From Bacteroidaceae bacterium (GTDB lineage Bacteria; Bacteroidota; Bacteroidia; Bacteroidales; Bacteroidaceae), in contig JAFQUE010000082.1 in NCBI GenBank assembly GCA_017408685.1, positions 27,127 to 91,126 of the forward strand: a stretch of 64,000 bases of DNA, read 5' to 3'. The notes below the pieces were generated by a model, which had not been told where the DNA came from, searched no databases, and saw only the letters and a list, made by a program, of their open reading frames with translations. A program made the translations under genes and the position numbers. Every line of letters starts with the position of its first letter. Position 1 is the stretch's first letter. Positions 1-12,340 of this stretch are shown here, in pieces.

Positions 1-269
1 ATGAAATTAATCACAAAAAATGAGACAAAAGCATTTGAAAGAAACACCAGACCCATTTTTCGCCACCTGACATAACCGAAATTACGAAGTAGGATGAATA
101 ATGCGGTACTGCCCGACAGAAGCCCGGAAAGAGCAACAGCCTCGTTGTATGACGGCATAACGTGAGGCAGGAACATCATAATAAAAATTCCAAAGCCGAA
201 CCCCGACACACGTTGCACAAAAGCAGCACATGCCGACAAAGCGAATATGACAACAACAAGTTCCGACAT
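1..269 (-). CDS. TauE/SafE-family (TSUP) permease, N-terminal part, runs off window
   Basis: An open frame starts with ATG at 269 and continues leftward past position 1 with no stop, giving 89 codons. The peptide begins MSELVVVIFALSACAAF and is almost wholly hydrophobic, with a QRVSGFGFGIF segment followed by proline. A Gly/Phe-rich first hairpin of this kind is typical of TSUP (sulfite exporter TauE/SafE, DUF81) membrane proteins, which move sulfur-containing or organic anions across the inner membrane. Only the first two or three membrane segments are visible, so substrate and family are inferred from this short stretch. It is on the same strand as the GH2 gene downstream of which it lies, but a hairpin at 317-348 separates them. 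Confidence 0.6.
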   Translation of the reverse strand, partial: MSELVVVIFALSACAAFVQRVSGFGFGIFIMMFLPHVMPSYNEAVALSGLLSGSTALFILLRNFGYVRWRKMGLVFLSNAFVSFFVINF

Positions 270-316
270 TTGAACTTACCTTATTATAAGTAGTGATTAG
301 TAACTTAAGAGAACTA

Positions 317-348
317 AAGGGGAACTTCAGTTGCCTTTAGTTCCCCTT
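317..348 (-). terminator. Hairpin after the GH2 beta-galactosidase gene
   Basis: The 10-nt arms AAGGGGAACT (317-326) and AGTTCCCCTT (339-348) are exact reverse complements with a 12-nt loop, 20 bp beyond the GH2 stop codon on the minus strand. A short T run follows on that strand. Probable rho-independent terminator. Confidence 0.55.
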
Positions 349-367
349 AATTTCCCTAAAATCGATA

Positions 368-4651
<4,284 letters not shown>

Positions 4652-4679
4652 TCAGTTAATTCATATCACGTTTTCGCAC

Positions 4680-4687
4680 CAAAGATA
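4680..4687 (-). promoter_or_regulatory. -7 element of the GH2 promoter (TATCTTTG)
   Basis: On the minus strand TATCTTTG matches the Bacteroidota -7 consensus TAnnTTTG and lies 37 nt before the GH2 start codon in an AT-rich divergent spacer. No clear -33 TTTG is seen. Confidence 0.5.
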
Positions 4688-4766
4688 TAAAAAGTTATGA
4701 ATTTATAATAAAATATAAAATACAAGTTAAGTAAATTATATTTTTTCAGAACTCACTATTTTGAAG

Positions 4767-4774
4767 TATCTTCG
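4767..4774 (+). promoter_or_regulatory. -7 element of the M23 peptidase promoter (TATCTTCG)
   Basis: TATCTTCG is a one-base variant of TAnnTTTG, 21 nt before the ATG at 4796. It gives a very short leader. The same variant precedes the tRNA gene on the other strand at 22492-22499. Confidence 0.45.
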
Positions 4775-4795
4775 CGCAAGACATAAAAAAGCACG

Positions 4796-6061
4796 ATGAA
4801 AATAAACATTATAGCAATAACCGCCATTACAGTACTTGTTGCGCTGGGGCTGGTTCTTATTCTGATTCCGCAGAAGAATGAAGGGATAGCAGAGAGCGAA
4901 CAAATTGAAAATGTAACCATTGACAGCATTCCTGCGCCTGTTGCCACAAAATACGGGTTACCCATAGAGGAATTCATTGTCACATACGACACCGTCAGAC
5001 AAAGGGAAACACTTGCGACGGTCATGTACAGATTAGGATTCAGTTCCAATGATATATACAGAATAACCCAATGCCCCGACACGGTGTTTGACGAGAGAAA
5101 GATTCGTCCCGGACAGGCATGCGCACTACTATGCGGCAACGATAGCACTCCACACTATTTTATTTATGAGACAAACCCCAAAAGTTATGTAACCTTTGAT
5201 ATCGCGAACGGATTTACCGCCGCAAAATGCGAGAAGCCTACTGTTTGGAAGAGCGCAGAGGTTGCCGGGCGCGTAAACTCATCACTATGGGTTGCAATGC
5301 AAGAGAGTGGCACTTCTCCACAACTGGCAGTAGAGATGTCACATATATTCGGATGGTCAATTGACTTCTTCGGCATTCAGAAAGGCGACGAATTCCGTCT
5401 CATCTACTCTCGCGAGCATGTTGAAGACAAACCATTGAACAACTACCGCATTGAAGCCGCGTCGTTCAGCGCGTCGGGCAACACAGTATATGCCATACCT
5501 TTTACTCAAGGCGAAGAGGAACTGTTCTACAACATTGACGGCAACAGCCTTGAGGGCGCATTCCTTAAAGCACCGCTCGATTTCTACCGTATATCTTCAA
5601 AATTCTCCAACAGCCGCTATCACCCCGTTCTCAAACGCTACCGCGCCCACCATGGAGTAGACTATGCAGCGCCCACAGGCACTCCGGTATATGCAATCGG
5701 CAGCGGAAAAGTCATAAAGAAAGGCTACCAGGCCAACGGAGGCGGCAACTACGTAAAGATTCGCCACAACAGCACATATACAACCACATACATGCACCTG
5801 TCAAAATTTGCAAAAGGTTTGAAAGAAGGCGACCATGTAAAACAGAAACAGGTAATCGGTTATGTGGGTTCAACAGGACTTTCTACAGGCCCTCACCTCG
5901 ATTTCCGCGTACACGAGAACGGGAAGCCGGTAAACCCGCTCACAATAAAGTCGCAGCCCAAAATGCCTATAAGCGACGCCAACAAGGAAGCATTCGCCAT
6001 TGTAAGAGATTCTTTAGTGAACAGGCTTGCCGATATTAAATTGACGCTCAAGCAAGAATGA
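4796..6061 (+). CDS. M23-family (LytM/lysostaphin-like) peptidoglycan endopeptidase
   Basis: A 421-residue membrane-anchored protein: one N-terminal hydrophobic segment (residues 4-23), a long middle region probably related to the OapA/LysM-like part of MepM-type proteins, and a C-terminal M23 domain (about 265-400). The zinc site begins with H285-x3-D289 (HHGVDYA). The second motif, normally HxH, reads H367-L-D369 (GPHLDFRV), so Asp replaces the second zinc His. Such proteins cut peptide crosslinks in peptidoglycan during growth or division, or act as activators of other hydrolases when degenerate. It is a single gene with its own promoter, divergent from the GH2 gene. Family firm; whether it is active is open. 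Confidence 0.85.
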   Translation: MKINIIAITAITVLVALGLVLILIPQKNEGIAESEQIENVTIDSIPAPVATKYGLPIEEFIVTYDTVRQRETLATVMYRLGFSSNDIYRITQCPDTVFDERKIRPGQACALLCGNDSTPHYFIYETNPKSYVTFDIANGFTAAKCEKPTVWKSAEVAGRVNSSLWVAMQESGTSPQLAVEMSHIFGWSIDFFGIQKGDEFRLIYSREHVEDKPLNNYRIEAASFSASGNTVYAIPFTQGEEELFYNIDGNSLEGAFLKAPLDFYRISSKFSNSRYHPVLKRYRAHHGVDYAAPTGTPVYAIGSGKVIKKGYQANGGGNYVKIRHNSTYTTTYMHLSKFAKGLKEGDHVKQKQVIGYVGSTGLSTGPHLDFRVHENGKPVNPLTIKSQPKMPISDANKEAFAIVRDSLVNRLADIKLTLKQE

Positions 6062-6119
6062 TATAAAATAATGAACCGGCACTTATAAGCAACCAAAGCA
6101 GAATACCTTGAAGTAGAGG

Positions 6120-6416
6120 CTATTTGTTCTTTCTTTTTGGATTAGCAGGGAACCATCCCTTCTCCACCCTCTTCTTCTGTTGAAAAACTTCTCCGATACT
6201 CCAGAAAGAGGAGAAAGCCACCACACCCAGGATTATTGACAATATGAGATTGCCTACCAACAAAGAGGCACCGGCAAACACAATCCCGAGCAACATGAAC
6301 AGCCACCAGCTCTTGACGCCGATGTAATACTCGGCCTTGATTACAAGCGGATGGAAAAGTCCTATTATCAAAAATGTGGCGACACCTATTATTATTCCAG
6401 AAAAATCGAATTCCAT
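6120..6416 (-). CDS. DUF4491 family small membrane protein
   Basis: A 98-residue protein. The open frame extends upstream to 6635, but ATG at 6416 (MEFDFSGIIIGV) is chosen because it sits about 20 nt after a good minus-strand promoter (6439-6469) and begins the family-like sequence. Three hydrophobic segments are visible (about 5-20, 31-48, 50-68), followed by a basic tail ending PKRKNK. The pattern, including HPLVIKAEYY near residue 20, fits the uncharacterised Bacteroidota family DUF4491. No function is known. It is convergent with the M23 gene and divergent from the GH29 gene. Confidence 0.75.
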   Translation of the reverse strand: MEFDFSGIIIGVATFLIIGLFHPLVIKAEYYIGVKSWWLFMLLGIVFAGASLLVGNLILSIILGVVAFSSFWSIGEVFQQKKRVEKGWFPANPKRKNK

Positions 6417-6438
6417 AAACAGTTCATCTTTTGTCGCG

Positions 6439-6469
6439 CAAAAATAGCGACAAAACAGATAAACGCAAA
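6439..6469 (-). promoter_or_regulatory. Promoter of the DUF4491 gene
   Basis: On the minus strand TTTG (6469-6466), 19 bp, then TATTTTTG (6446-6439), a full match to the Bacteroidota -33/-7 consensus. It stands back to back with the GH29 promoter. Confidence 0.65.
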
Positions 6470-6476
6470 AGAATAA

Positions 6477-6508
6477 TTTGTTGTTTTCGTATTGTTCGTT
6501 TATTTTTG
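6477..6508 (+). promoter_or_regulatory. Promoter of the GH29 gene
   Basis: TTTG at 6477-6480, a 20-bp spacer and TATTTTTG at 6501-6508; the start codon follows at 6544. Confidence 0.65.
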
Positions 6509-6543
6509 TGACAAATGAATAATTTTGAAAACATATAAAAATC

Positions 6544-7869
6544 ATGAACATTCTAAAGAGAATAATCCATGCTGGGGCGTTGGCAACACTGCTTTTTGCC
6601 TCCACAGTCGCCAATGCACAGACGGCAGAGTACATCCCAACCCCGGAAAACCTGAAGGCACGTCAGGAGTTTGCCGACAGCAAGTTCGGAATTTTCATAC
6701 ATTGGGGCATATACAGCATGTTCGCGCAGGGAGAGTGGTATTTGCAGAACTACCCTATTGACAAAGCCGAATATGCCAAGGCCGCCGACGCATTCTACCC
6801 CCACCGTTTCAATGCAAAGGAGTGGGTTGCGGCAATAAAGGACGCCGGCGCAAAATACATATGTTTCACCAGCCGTCACCACGACAGTTTCTCTATGTGG
6901 GACACAGAACAGAGCAGTTACAACATTGTGGACGCAACCCCGTTCGGTCGTGACGTAATAAAGGAACTTGCCGAAGAGTGTCACAGGCAGGGAATAAAGT
7001 TGCACCTCTACTACTCGCATATCGACTGGGCGCGCGACGACTATCCCTTGGGGCGCACAGGCACAAAAGTAATCGGGCGTGACAAGACAAAGGCCAACTG
7101 GCCCGCATACTACGATTTCATGAACGCACAGTTGACCGAACTGCTCAGCAACTACGGTGAGATTGGAGCAATATGGTTCGACGGCAAATGGGACCGCGAC
7201 CAGGATACAATCCCTTTCAACTGGCAACTCGACGAGCAATATGCCATGATACACCGCCTGCAACCGGCCTGCCTCATTGGCAACAACCACCACGAAACAC
7301 CCAACCCGGGCGAAGATATACAGATTTTCGAGCGCGACCTGCCGGGCGAGAACAAGGCCGGCCTTAGCGGACAGGACGTCAGCCGTCTTCCACTTGAGAC
7401 ATGCCAGACAATGAACGGCATGTGGGGATACAAACTCGTTGACCAGAACTACAAGAGCACAGAGACGTTGCTCCGACTGCTCATAAGCACATCGGGTAAG
7501 GGTGCCAATCTGTTGCTGAATGTAGGACCACAGCCCAATGGAGAAATCCCCGCAGCAGCCCTTGAGCGCATGAAGGAGATGGGCGAATGGTTACGCGCCA
7601 ACGGCGAGACCGTATACGGCACAACGGCCGGTGACATTCCCGCACAGGATTGGGGAGTGACCACACGCGAGGGCAACCGCCTTTTCGTGCACATATTCAA
7701 TCACGACAGCAAGGAACTCCTGCTTCCGCTTGAATGCAAGGTAAAGAAAGCCTTTACGTTTGCCGACAAACAGCCTGTCAAGTTCAAGAAAACCAAAGAG
7801 GGCGTGAAACTGATGTTCAACGAAGTACCTACAGGTGTAGATTATATCATTGAACTTGTAACAAAGTAA
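6544..7869 (+). CDS. GH29 alpha-L-fucosidase, secreted
   Basis: A 441-residue enzyme expected to remove alpha-linked L-fucose from glycan ends with retention of configuration. A signal peptide (residues 1-25, ending VANAQ) targets it out of the cytoplasm. The TIM barrel shows family landmarks: KFGIFIHWGIYS near residue 47, the RHHDSFSMWD motif, and the nucleophile D213 in IWFDGKWD. A beta-sandwich domain forms the last ~80 residues. There is no lipobox and no T9SS-like tail, so a periplasmic location is likely. It has its own promoter; cutC and xpt follow on the same strand after an 82-bp gap. The GH29 assignment is firm; the linkage cleaved cannot be read from sequence. Confidence 0.93.
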   Translation: MNILKRIIHAGALATLLFASTVANAQTAEYIPTPENLKARQEFADSKFGIFIHWGIYSMFAQGEWYLQNYPIDKAEYAKAADAFYPHRFNAKEWVAAIKDAGAKYICFTSRHHDSFSMWDTEQSSYNIVDATPFGRDVIKELAEECHRQGIKLHLYYSHIDWARDDYPLGRTGTKVIGRDKTKANWPAYYDFMNAQLTELLSNYGEIGAIWFDGKWDRDQDTIPFNWQLDEQYAMIHRLQPACLIGNNHHETPNPGEDIQIFERDLPGENKAGLSGQDVSRLPLETCQTMNGMWGYKLVDQNYKSTETLLRLLISTSGKGANLLLNVGPQPNGEIPAAALERMKEMGEWLRANGETVYGTTAGDIPAQDWGVTTREGNRLFVHIFNHDSKELLLPLECKVKKAFTFADKQPVKFKKTKEGVKLMFNEVPTGVDYIIELVTK

Positions 7870-7913
7870 GGCAACATTGACACGTAAACAGCGAATTATG
7901 CACTTGCCCCAAC

Positions 7914-7943
7914 ATTTAACATTAAACAAAACATTAAACACCC
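7914..7943 (+). repeat. Degenerate ATTAAAC-unit repeat before cutC
   Basis: The leader reads as three closely spaced copies of AACATT(T)AA/ACATTAAAC. A similar array in the minus sense occurs before lpxH at 38258-38340. Confidence 0.4.
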
Positions 7944-7951
7944 CAACAGCC

Positions 7952-8686
7952 ATGCCAATCCTTGAAATTTGTGCCGGCAGCGTTGAGAGCGCCATTGCCG
8001 CGCGCAACGGCGGAGCACAGCGTATTGAACTTTGCGCAGCATTGGAAGTGGGCGGAGTAACCCCATCGGCCGGTCTCATTGCCGAAGCACGCAAAATAGA
8101 AGGAGTTGTACTGAACGTGATAATACGCCCACGCGGCGGAGATTTCCTTTATAACGAATACGAAGCCGCATGCATGGAACAGGACATACGCACCTGCAAG
8201 CAACTGGGCGTTGACGGCGTTGTCATTGGTGCGCTTACTGCTGACGGTGATATCGACACCACGCTGTGCAAGCGCCTTATTGCAGCAGCCGACGGCATGG
8301 CTGTCACATTCCACCGTGCTTTCGACATGTGCCGTGACCCGCAAAAAGCGCTTGAGGAACTTATCTCACTTGGGTGCGACAGAGTACTCACATCGGGACA
8401 GGCAGCAACAGCCCAGGCAGGTATTCCCCTGCTGAAAGAGCTTGTGGAGCAGGCCGACGGGCGCATAATAATAATGCCCGGATGCGGAGTGAACAGCAGC
8501 AACGCAAGCGCAATACTACAGGCTACAGGCGCCAATGAGATTCACGCATCGGCACGCAAGAGTGTAGGCAGTGGCATGAAGTTCCGTCATAGCGGGGTGA
8601 GTATGGGTAACCCTGACAGTGACGAGTATGCACGCAAAGAGACCGATGTGAACGAAGTAAAAGCCATTATTGCCAGTTTTGCATGA
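7952..8686 (+). CDS. cutC: CutC family protein (copper homeostasis protein)
   Basis: A 244-residue cytoplasmic TIM-barrel protein. The frame is open from 7877, but the conserved sequence begins at ATG 7952 ([14 protein letters not shown]). CutC hallmarks are seen: GGAQRIELC, the IRPRGGDF segment, TFHRAFDMC, and RVLTSGQA. CutC was first linked to copper tolerance in E. coli, but its biochemical role is uncertain. The leader (7914-7943) contains repeats of an ATTAAAC-like unit. The stop codon overlaps the start of xpt by 4 nt (ATGA at 8683-8686), which indicates coupled translation. Confidence 0.9.
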   Translation: MPILEICAGSVESAIAARNGGAQRIELCAALEVGGVTPSAGLIAEARKIEGVVLNVIIRPRGGDFLYNEYEAACMEQDIRTCKQLGVDGVVIGALTADGDIDTTLCKRLIAAADGMAVTFHRAFDMCRDPQKALEELISLGCDRVLTSGQAATAQAGIPLLKELVEQADGRIIIMPGCGVNSSNASAILQATGANEIHASARKSVGSGMKFRHSGVSMGNPDSDEYARKETDVNEVKAIIASFA

Positions 8687-9252
8687 AAGCACTGAAAGAA
8701 CGTATTCTAAAAGACGGAAGATGCCTTGAAGGAGGCATCCTTAAAGTAGACAGTTTCATCAATCACCAGATGGACCCGCTACTTATGATGGAGATGGCAA
8801 AAGAGTTTGTCGAGAGATTCAAAGACAGTGATATTGACAAGGTCATCACCGTAGAGGCAAGCGGCATAGCACCGGCAATCATGGTCGCTTACCTGATGAA
8901 GGTGCCTGTAGCCTTTGCAAAGAAGAAGATTCCGAGCACAATGGAGGGGGTACTGAAAAGCGAAGTATTCTCCTTCACAAAGAGCCGTTCATACAACATC
9001 TGCGTCAGCGACAGTTTCTTGCTGAGAGGCGAGAGGTGTCTTTTCATCGATGATTTTCTTGCCAATGGCAATGCGGCAACCGGAATACTGGACCTTGCAG
9101 CCCAGGCCGGAGCCGAGATTGTGGGAATGGGATTCCTTATAGAGAAATCGTTCCAGGCCGGAGGCAGGATGCTTCGCGAAAAAGGCATCCATGTGGAATC
9201 ACTTGCCATAATAGAGAGTCTTGACAACTGCGAGATAAAAATCAAGGAATAA
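8683..9252 (+). CDS. xpt: Xanthine phosphoribosyltransferase
   Basis: A 189-residue type I phosphoribosyltransferase that converts xanthine and PRPP to XMP in purine salvage. The length matches the Xpt family. The PRPP-binding loop is [14 protein letters not shown] (about residues 115-128). The IMDP-like [10 protein letters not shown] segment near residue 58 and [15 protein letters not shown] near residue 18 are typical of Xpt rather than of hypoxanthine enzymes. The gene is translationally coupled to cutC and therefore has no leader in which a purine riboswitch could sit. A strong hairpin terminator follows. Confidence 0.93.
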   Translation: MKALKERILKDGRCLEGGILKVDSFINHQMDPLLMMEMAKEFVERFKDSDIDKVITVEASGIAPAIMVAYLMKVPVAFAKKKIPSTMEGVLKSEVFSFTKSRSYNICVSDSFLLRGERCLFIDDFLANGNAATGILDLAAQAGAEIVGMGFLIEKSFQAGGRMLREKGIHVESLAIIESLDNCEIKIKE

Positions 9253-9276
9253 TAAGAAACTGTTTGAATTTATAAT

Positions 9277-9306
9277 AAAAAATGGAGACCGTGGTCTCCA
9301 TTTTTT
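9277..9306. terminator. Bidirectional terminator after xpt
   Basis: AAAAAATGGAGACC and GGTCTCCATTTTTT form a 14-bp stem with a 2-nt loop, flanked by A and T tracts on both sides. It can serve xpt on the plus strand and the small minus-strand ORF whose TAA stop lies at its edge. Confidence 0.8.
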
Positions 9307-9470
9307 TATTGCCGGTCATTCTCAAACGTCTGCAGCCACAGGTGGAAGTCATCAACTGTAGCATATTCGTTTATATCAATGTAGTTGATTGCATAGTCAA
9401 GCGGGACCGAATATCCGTAACGGGAATAAAGTTCCGCAACAAGTTCTTCTGGTGTTATGGGCGTAAACAT
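9306..9470 (-). CDS. Small hypothetical protein, 54 aa
   Basis: ATG at 9470 opens a 54-codon frame (MFTPITPEELVAELYSRYGY ... LWLQTFENDRQ). A GTG at 9488 would add six residues but lies inside a perfect palindrome, so ATG is preferred. The composition is protein-like and acidic, with an amphipathic EELVAELY helix and a DDFHLWLQTF helix; no membrane segment or known domain is seen. It follows the transglutaminase-like gene on the same strand and is enclosed between two hairpins (9277-9306 and 9485-9520). No promoter of its own is evident. No function can be named. Confidence 0.55.
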   Translation of the reverse strand: MFTPITPEELVAELYSRYGYSVPLDYAINYIDINEYATVDDFHLWLQTFENDRQ

Positions 9471-9484
9471 AAGAATGCCAACAA

Positions 9485-9520
9485 ACACATTTGCCCCAGC
9501 GCGCGCTGGGGCAAATGTGT
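9485..9520 (-). terminator. Perfect 36-bp palindrome after the transglutaminase-like gene
   Basis: Positions 9485-9502 are the exact reverse complement of 9503-9520 (arms ACACATTTGCCCCAGCGC), giving an 18-bp stem with no unpaired loop base in the DNA. It lies 8 bp after the stop codon of the transglutaminase-like gene and just before the small ORF. Likely terminator or 3'-end stabiliser. Confidence 0.7.
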
Positions 9521-9528
9521 TTTACTAC

Positions 9529-12171
9529 TTATTTCAACTTCTGAATAACCTTGATCAGCTGTTCACCCAAGCCGATTGAGTAACCCTGTGACATGAACAC
9601 CACGCGGTTGAAGGTGTCTGCAACAAGGATTACAGGACGGTTAGGATTCTGCAGCTTCATGTTCTTGACTATCTCGTTGTAGATTGTATCGTCAATATCT
9701 GTACCCCATACAACTGTTGAAGGGAGGTTGGGGAAGTCATTCACAAAGCGGCTTGCCTCGCTCTGGTCGCGGAAGAGGAGCACCATCTTCTGGCCCCACT
9801 TCTCAAACTCATCCTTGTAAGGCATTACATCGCGAAGGAAATGATTTGTAGGCTCGCTACCCGGTGCAATTATGGCTATTATATAATAACCACGACCTGT
9901 TGCCGAAAGGAGTGAACGGTTGCGGTTCTCCTTTGTATCATAAAAGAGATTCTCACTATTGAAATCCCCTATTACCTGCAACTCCTCGCTGCTCTCGCGC
10001 TGCACATAATCGAGCACAGTCTCTTCACCCTCCGTTATGTTGAAGAAGGTAAGGTGTGCCTGTACTCCACCGTCGGCCATTCGTGTACCTGTCATCATGA
10101 AGTAGTTGCCTTCATCCATTGGTGCACCACCGCGGAAATGAGAATCCACAGTTGTAGTCTCCTCGGGGTAACCGAGCAACTGCAAACGCCCATCGACAAT
10201 TTTGGAGATTGAGAAATGTGAGTAGTATTTAGGGTTGTCGAAATAGCGGGTAGGTGTGAAATTTGTCTTGAGAACACCCTGGGGAGCACTCTCATTGGAA
10301 GCGGCTTCAAAATTGACATCAGCCCACTTGCCGGGTGACGGCATGTATTGCGTTTTGCCCGTAACCTCGTCAATACGGGCAGGAATTCCAATCGCACGTG
10401 CTCCTGCCACAAAGAATATATCGCGGGAATGGGTATCGGCTACACGCATGTCCCACACGCCCTTTGGCGACATGCACAGCAACAGCGGGTTCCAGTCACC
10501 GTTCACGGCAATGCTGTCGCGGCACCAATTGACCCAACGTTGCGGGTCACCGGCAAAGAAGCGGCGCTTGTCGTCATTGAATTTACTACGGAAGAAAGAC
10601 TTGTACGGAGTAAGCATTTCGTTGCTCACACGGGGATTCAGAATATAATTGCGATATATCTCATCATAACTTCCGTTACGTGCAGTATTCCACAGATGGT
10701 CATTAAGAACATCGAGACTTATGTCACGCAAATCCTTGTCCGACACCGCCGAGAGCAGATAGTATGCAAGTTGCAGTTCTGCAACAGGTGTTCCGGCAAG
10801 GAACTTCACTATAGTCCCGTGATTGCCACGCGACCTTCTGAGCATGTCTACAAGATTATCCCTGGGCACGCCGCCGAAACCAAGGCCCTCGACGAAGCGC
10901 AGCGCCTCTTCGGGAGTGATGAATGTCGACACATATGCAGCACGGATTGAATCCTCACATGCGAAACGGCGGGCATTCTCTGCCGCCTGCGCCTCGCTCA
11001 CGTATGGAACTGTATTGCGTTCAACAGGGGGAACAATATCCATTTCAAACGTTGCTGCGTAACCGGGTTCTTTGTCAAGGACAACAGTGACATTCCTATC
11101 CTTGCCGGCCGCGAATTTCGCAAAGCCGAACTTGCCGTCCTTTGACGCCCAAGCGACCATGTCGCCCAAGCCTGTTGTTATTGAAGTACGCCCATTGCTG
11201 TCACAGGTTTTTGTTGCAGCCGTAAAGAATTCTGCATAGTTATATATCTTGAACTCAACGGTTGCCTGTACCGGATTACCCTCCTCATCGACGACCTGCA
11301 CATGTGTTGTTGCCACAGGGGCATAGTTTGATGTCACGTTGATTTCGGTGAAGCATGGGGTCACGCTGAGCACCTCTTCGGGACCGTCGTAACTGCCGAA
11401 GGCATTGGTATGCATTAGCATTCCGCGTGAAGCCGGAGCATTGAACCAAGCAAGATTAAGTACCGGCTCGGGTTCACAGGCACCAAGGAAATACCATTTG
11501 CCGTCAATCCAGGCCTCAACCCATGCATGATTGTTGTCGGTATGCGCCCAACGTGGAGTGTAGACCTGACGGGCAGGAATACCCACTGCACGCAAAGCCG
11601 CAACCGTAAAGGTCGACTCCTCGCCACACCGGCCATATGCGGTGCGCACCGTGGCGAGCGGAGAACTTGTGCGTATGTCGCTGGGAGTATAAGTGACCTT
11701 CTCGTGACACCAATGGTTTACTTCAAGCACTGCGTCATGCATTGAAAGACCTGCCACACGCCCCTTAAGTTCGTTATAAAAGACTTCGCGACTGTTGTCA
11801 AGGTCCTCATTGTTGACGCGCACAGGGAGCACAAAGTGCAGAAACTCCCTAACCGGCACACTCTTTCCCCAAGGCATTTCATAACGCGCCTTTATAGCAT
11901 AACTTACATTATTAAGATGGAAATCACCTGAATAATCGGCAATATCGGGGAGAGGCATATATGCATAAAGGAACTGCATTGCCTGACGCTGTTCCTTTGT
12001 GAGTTCCCTGTCAAAGACTTGAAAATAGGTGTCATCACCGATAACCTTGCGCCGCCGGTTGAAATCGCGGGCAATTCTGCCGTTTTTATCGAATGTTTTC
12101 TGGGCATTTACAACCTCGAATGAAAGCAGCACCGACAGCAAGGCGACCAATATACAGATTCTGTTTTTCAT
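9529..12171 (-). CDS. Large exported transglutaminase-like protein with a second, degenerate core
   Basis: An 880-residue protein with a signal peptide (1-23, ending VVNAQ). A transglutaminase-like core spans about 140-250: C182 in GRCGEESTF and H215 in NHAWVEAW are in place, while the third catalytic residue is unclear (GACEPEP where Asp is expected). A carboxypeptidase-regulatory-like sandwich follows. Around residues 555-640 a second core-like stretch ends AGARAIGIPAR and then GKWADVNFE; it matches AALRAVGIPAR of the first copy but has Thr for the Cys and no His. The last ~150 residues resemble a thioredoxin fold without CxxC. Family members are common in Bacteroidota, with no settled role; cutting or linking of peptides outside the cytoplasm is a guess. 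Promoter at 12215-12222. Confidence 0.75.
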   Translation of the reverse strand: MKNRICILVALLSVLLSFEVVNAQKTFDKNGRIARDFNRRRKVIGDDTYFQVFDRELTKEQRQAMQFLYAYMPLPDIADYSGDFHLNNVSYAIKARYEMPWGKSVPVREFLHFVLPVRVNNEDLDNSREVFYNELKGRVAGLSMHDAVLEVNHWCHEKVTYTPSDIRTSSPLATVRTAYGRCGEESTFTVAALRAVGIPARQVYTPRWAHTDNNHAWVEAWIDGKWYFLGACEPEPVLNLAWFNAPASRGMLMHTNAFGSYDGPEEVLSVTPCFTEINVTSNYAPVATTHVQVVDEEGNPVQATVEFKIYNYAEFFTAATKTCDSNGRTSITTGLGDMVAWASKDGKFGFAKFAAGKDRNVTVVLDKEPGYAATFEMDIVPPVERNTVPYVSEAQAAENARRFACEDSIRAAYVSTFITPEEALRFVEGLGFGGVPRDNLVDMLRRSRGNHGTIVKFLAGTPVAELQLAYYLLSAVSDKDLRDISLDVLNDHLWNTARNGSYDEIYRNYILNPRVSNEMLTPYKSFFRSKFNDDKRRFFAGDPQRWVNWCRDSIAVNGDWNPLLLCMSPKGVWDMRVADTHSRDIFFVAGARAIGIPARIDEVTGKTQYMPSPGKWADVNFEAASNESAPQGVLKTNFTPTRYFDNPKYYSHFSISKIVDGRLQLLGYPEETTTVDSHFRGGAPMDEGNYFMMTGTRMADGGVQAHLTFFNITEGEETVLDYVQRESSEELQVIGDFNSENLFYDTKENRNRSLLSATGRGYYIIAIIAPGSEPTNHFLRDVMPYKDEFEKWGQKMVLLFRDQSEASRFVNDFPNLPSTVVWGTDIDDTIYNEIVKNMKLQNPNRPVILVADTFNRVVFMSQGYSIGLGEQLIKVIQKLK

Positions 12172-12214
12172 ATTTTTGTATGTATCTTTTATATTTTCTT
12201 TTCAAAACCAACCC

Positions 12215-12222
12215 CAAATATA
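12215..12222 (-). promoter_or_regulatory. -7 element before the transglutaminase-like gene (TATATTTG)
   Basis: On the minus strand TATATTTG fits TAnnTTTG; the start codon follows after 43 nt. No clear -33 box. Confidence 0.45.
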
Positions 12223-12340
12223 GCAAGATTAACCGAATATAGAGCACCGGAACGGAAAGAATATGGAAAAGAGATGACTTTATGGCATAAAAACCAGTTC
12301 GCGCGCCTGTTATTTTAATAACTTTTGCTAATTTCGCAAA

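Noticed and set aside
6553-7293. 246-codon minus-strand open frame inside the GH29 gene
   Set aside because: It lies wholly antisense to a gene with clear catalytic motifs, has a Val/Cys-rich peptide typical of reverse-frame shadows, and has no promoter.
8640-8683. Possible purine riboswitch before xpt
   Set aside because: xpt overlaps cutC by 4 nt, so there is no leader; nothing like an aptamer is seen before cutC either.
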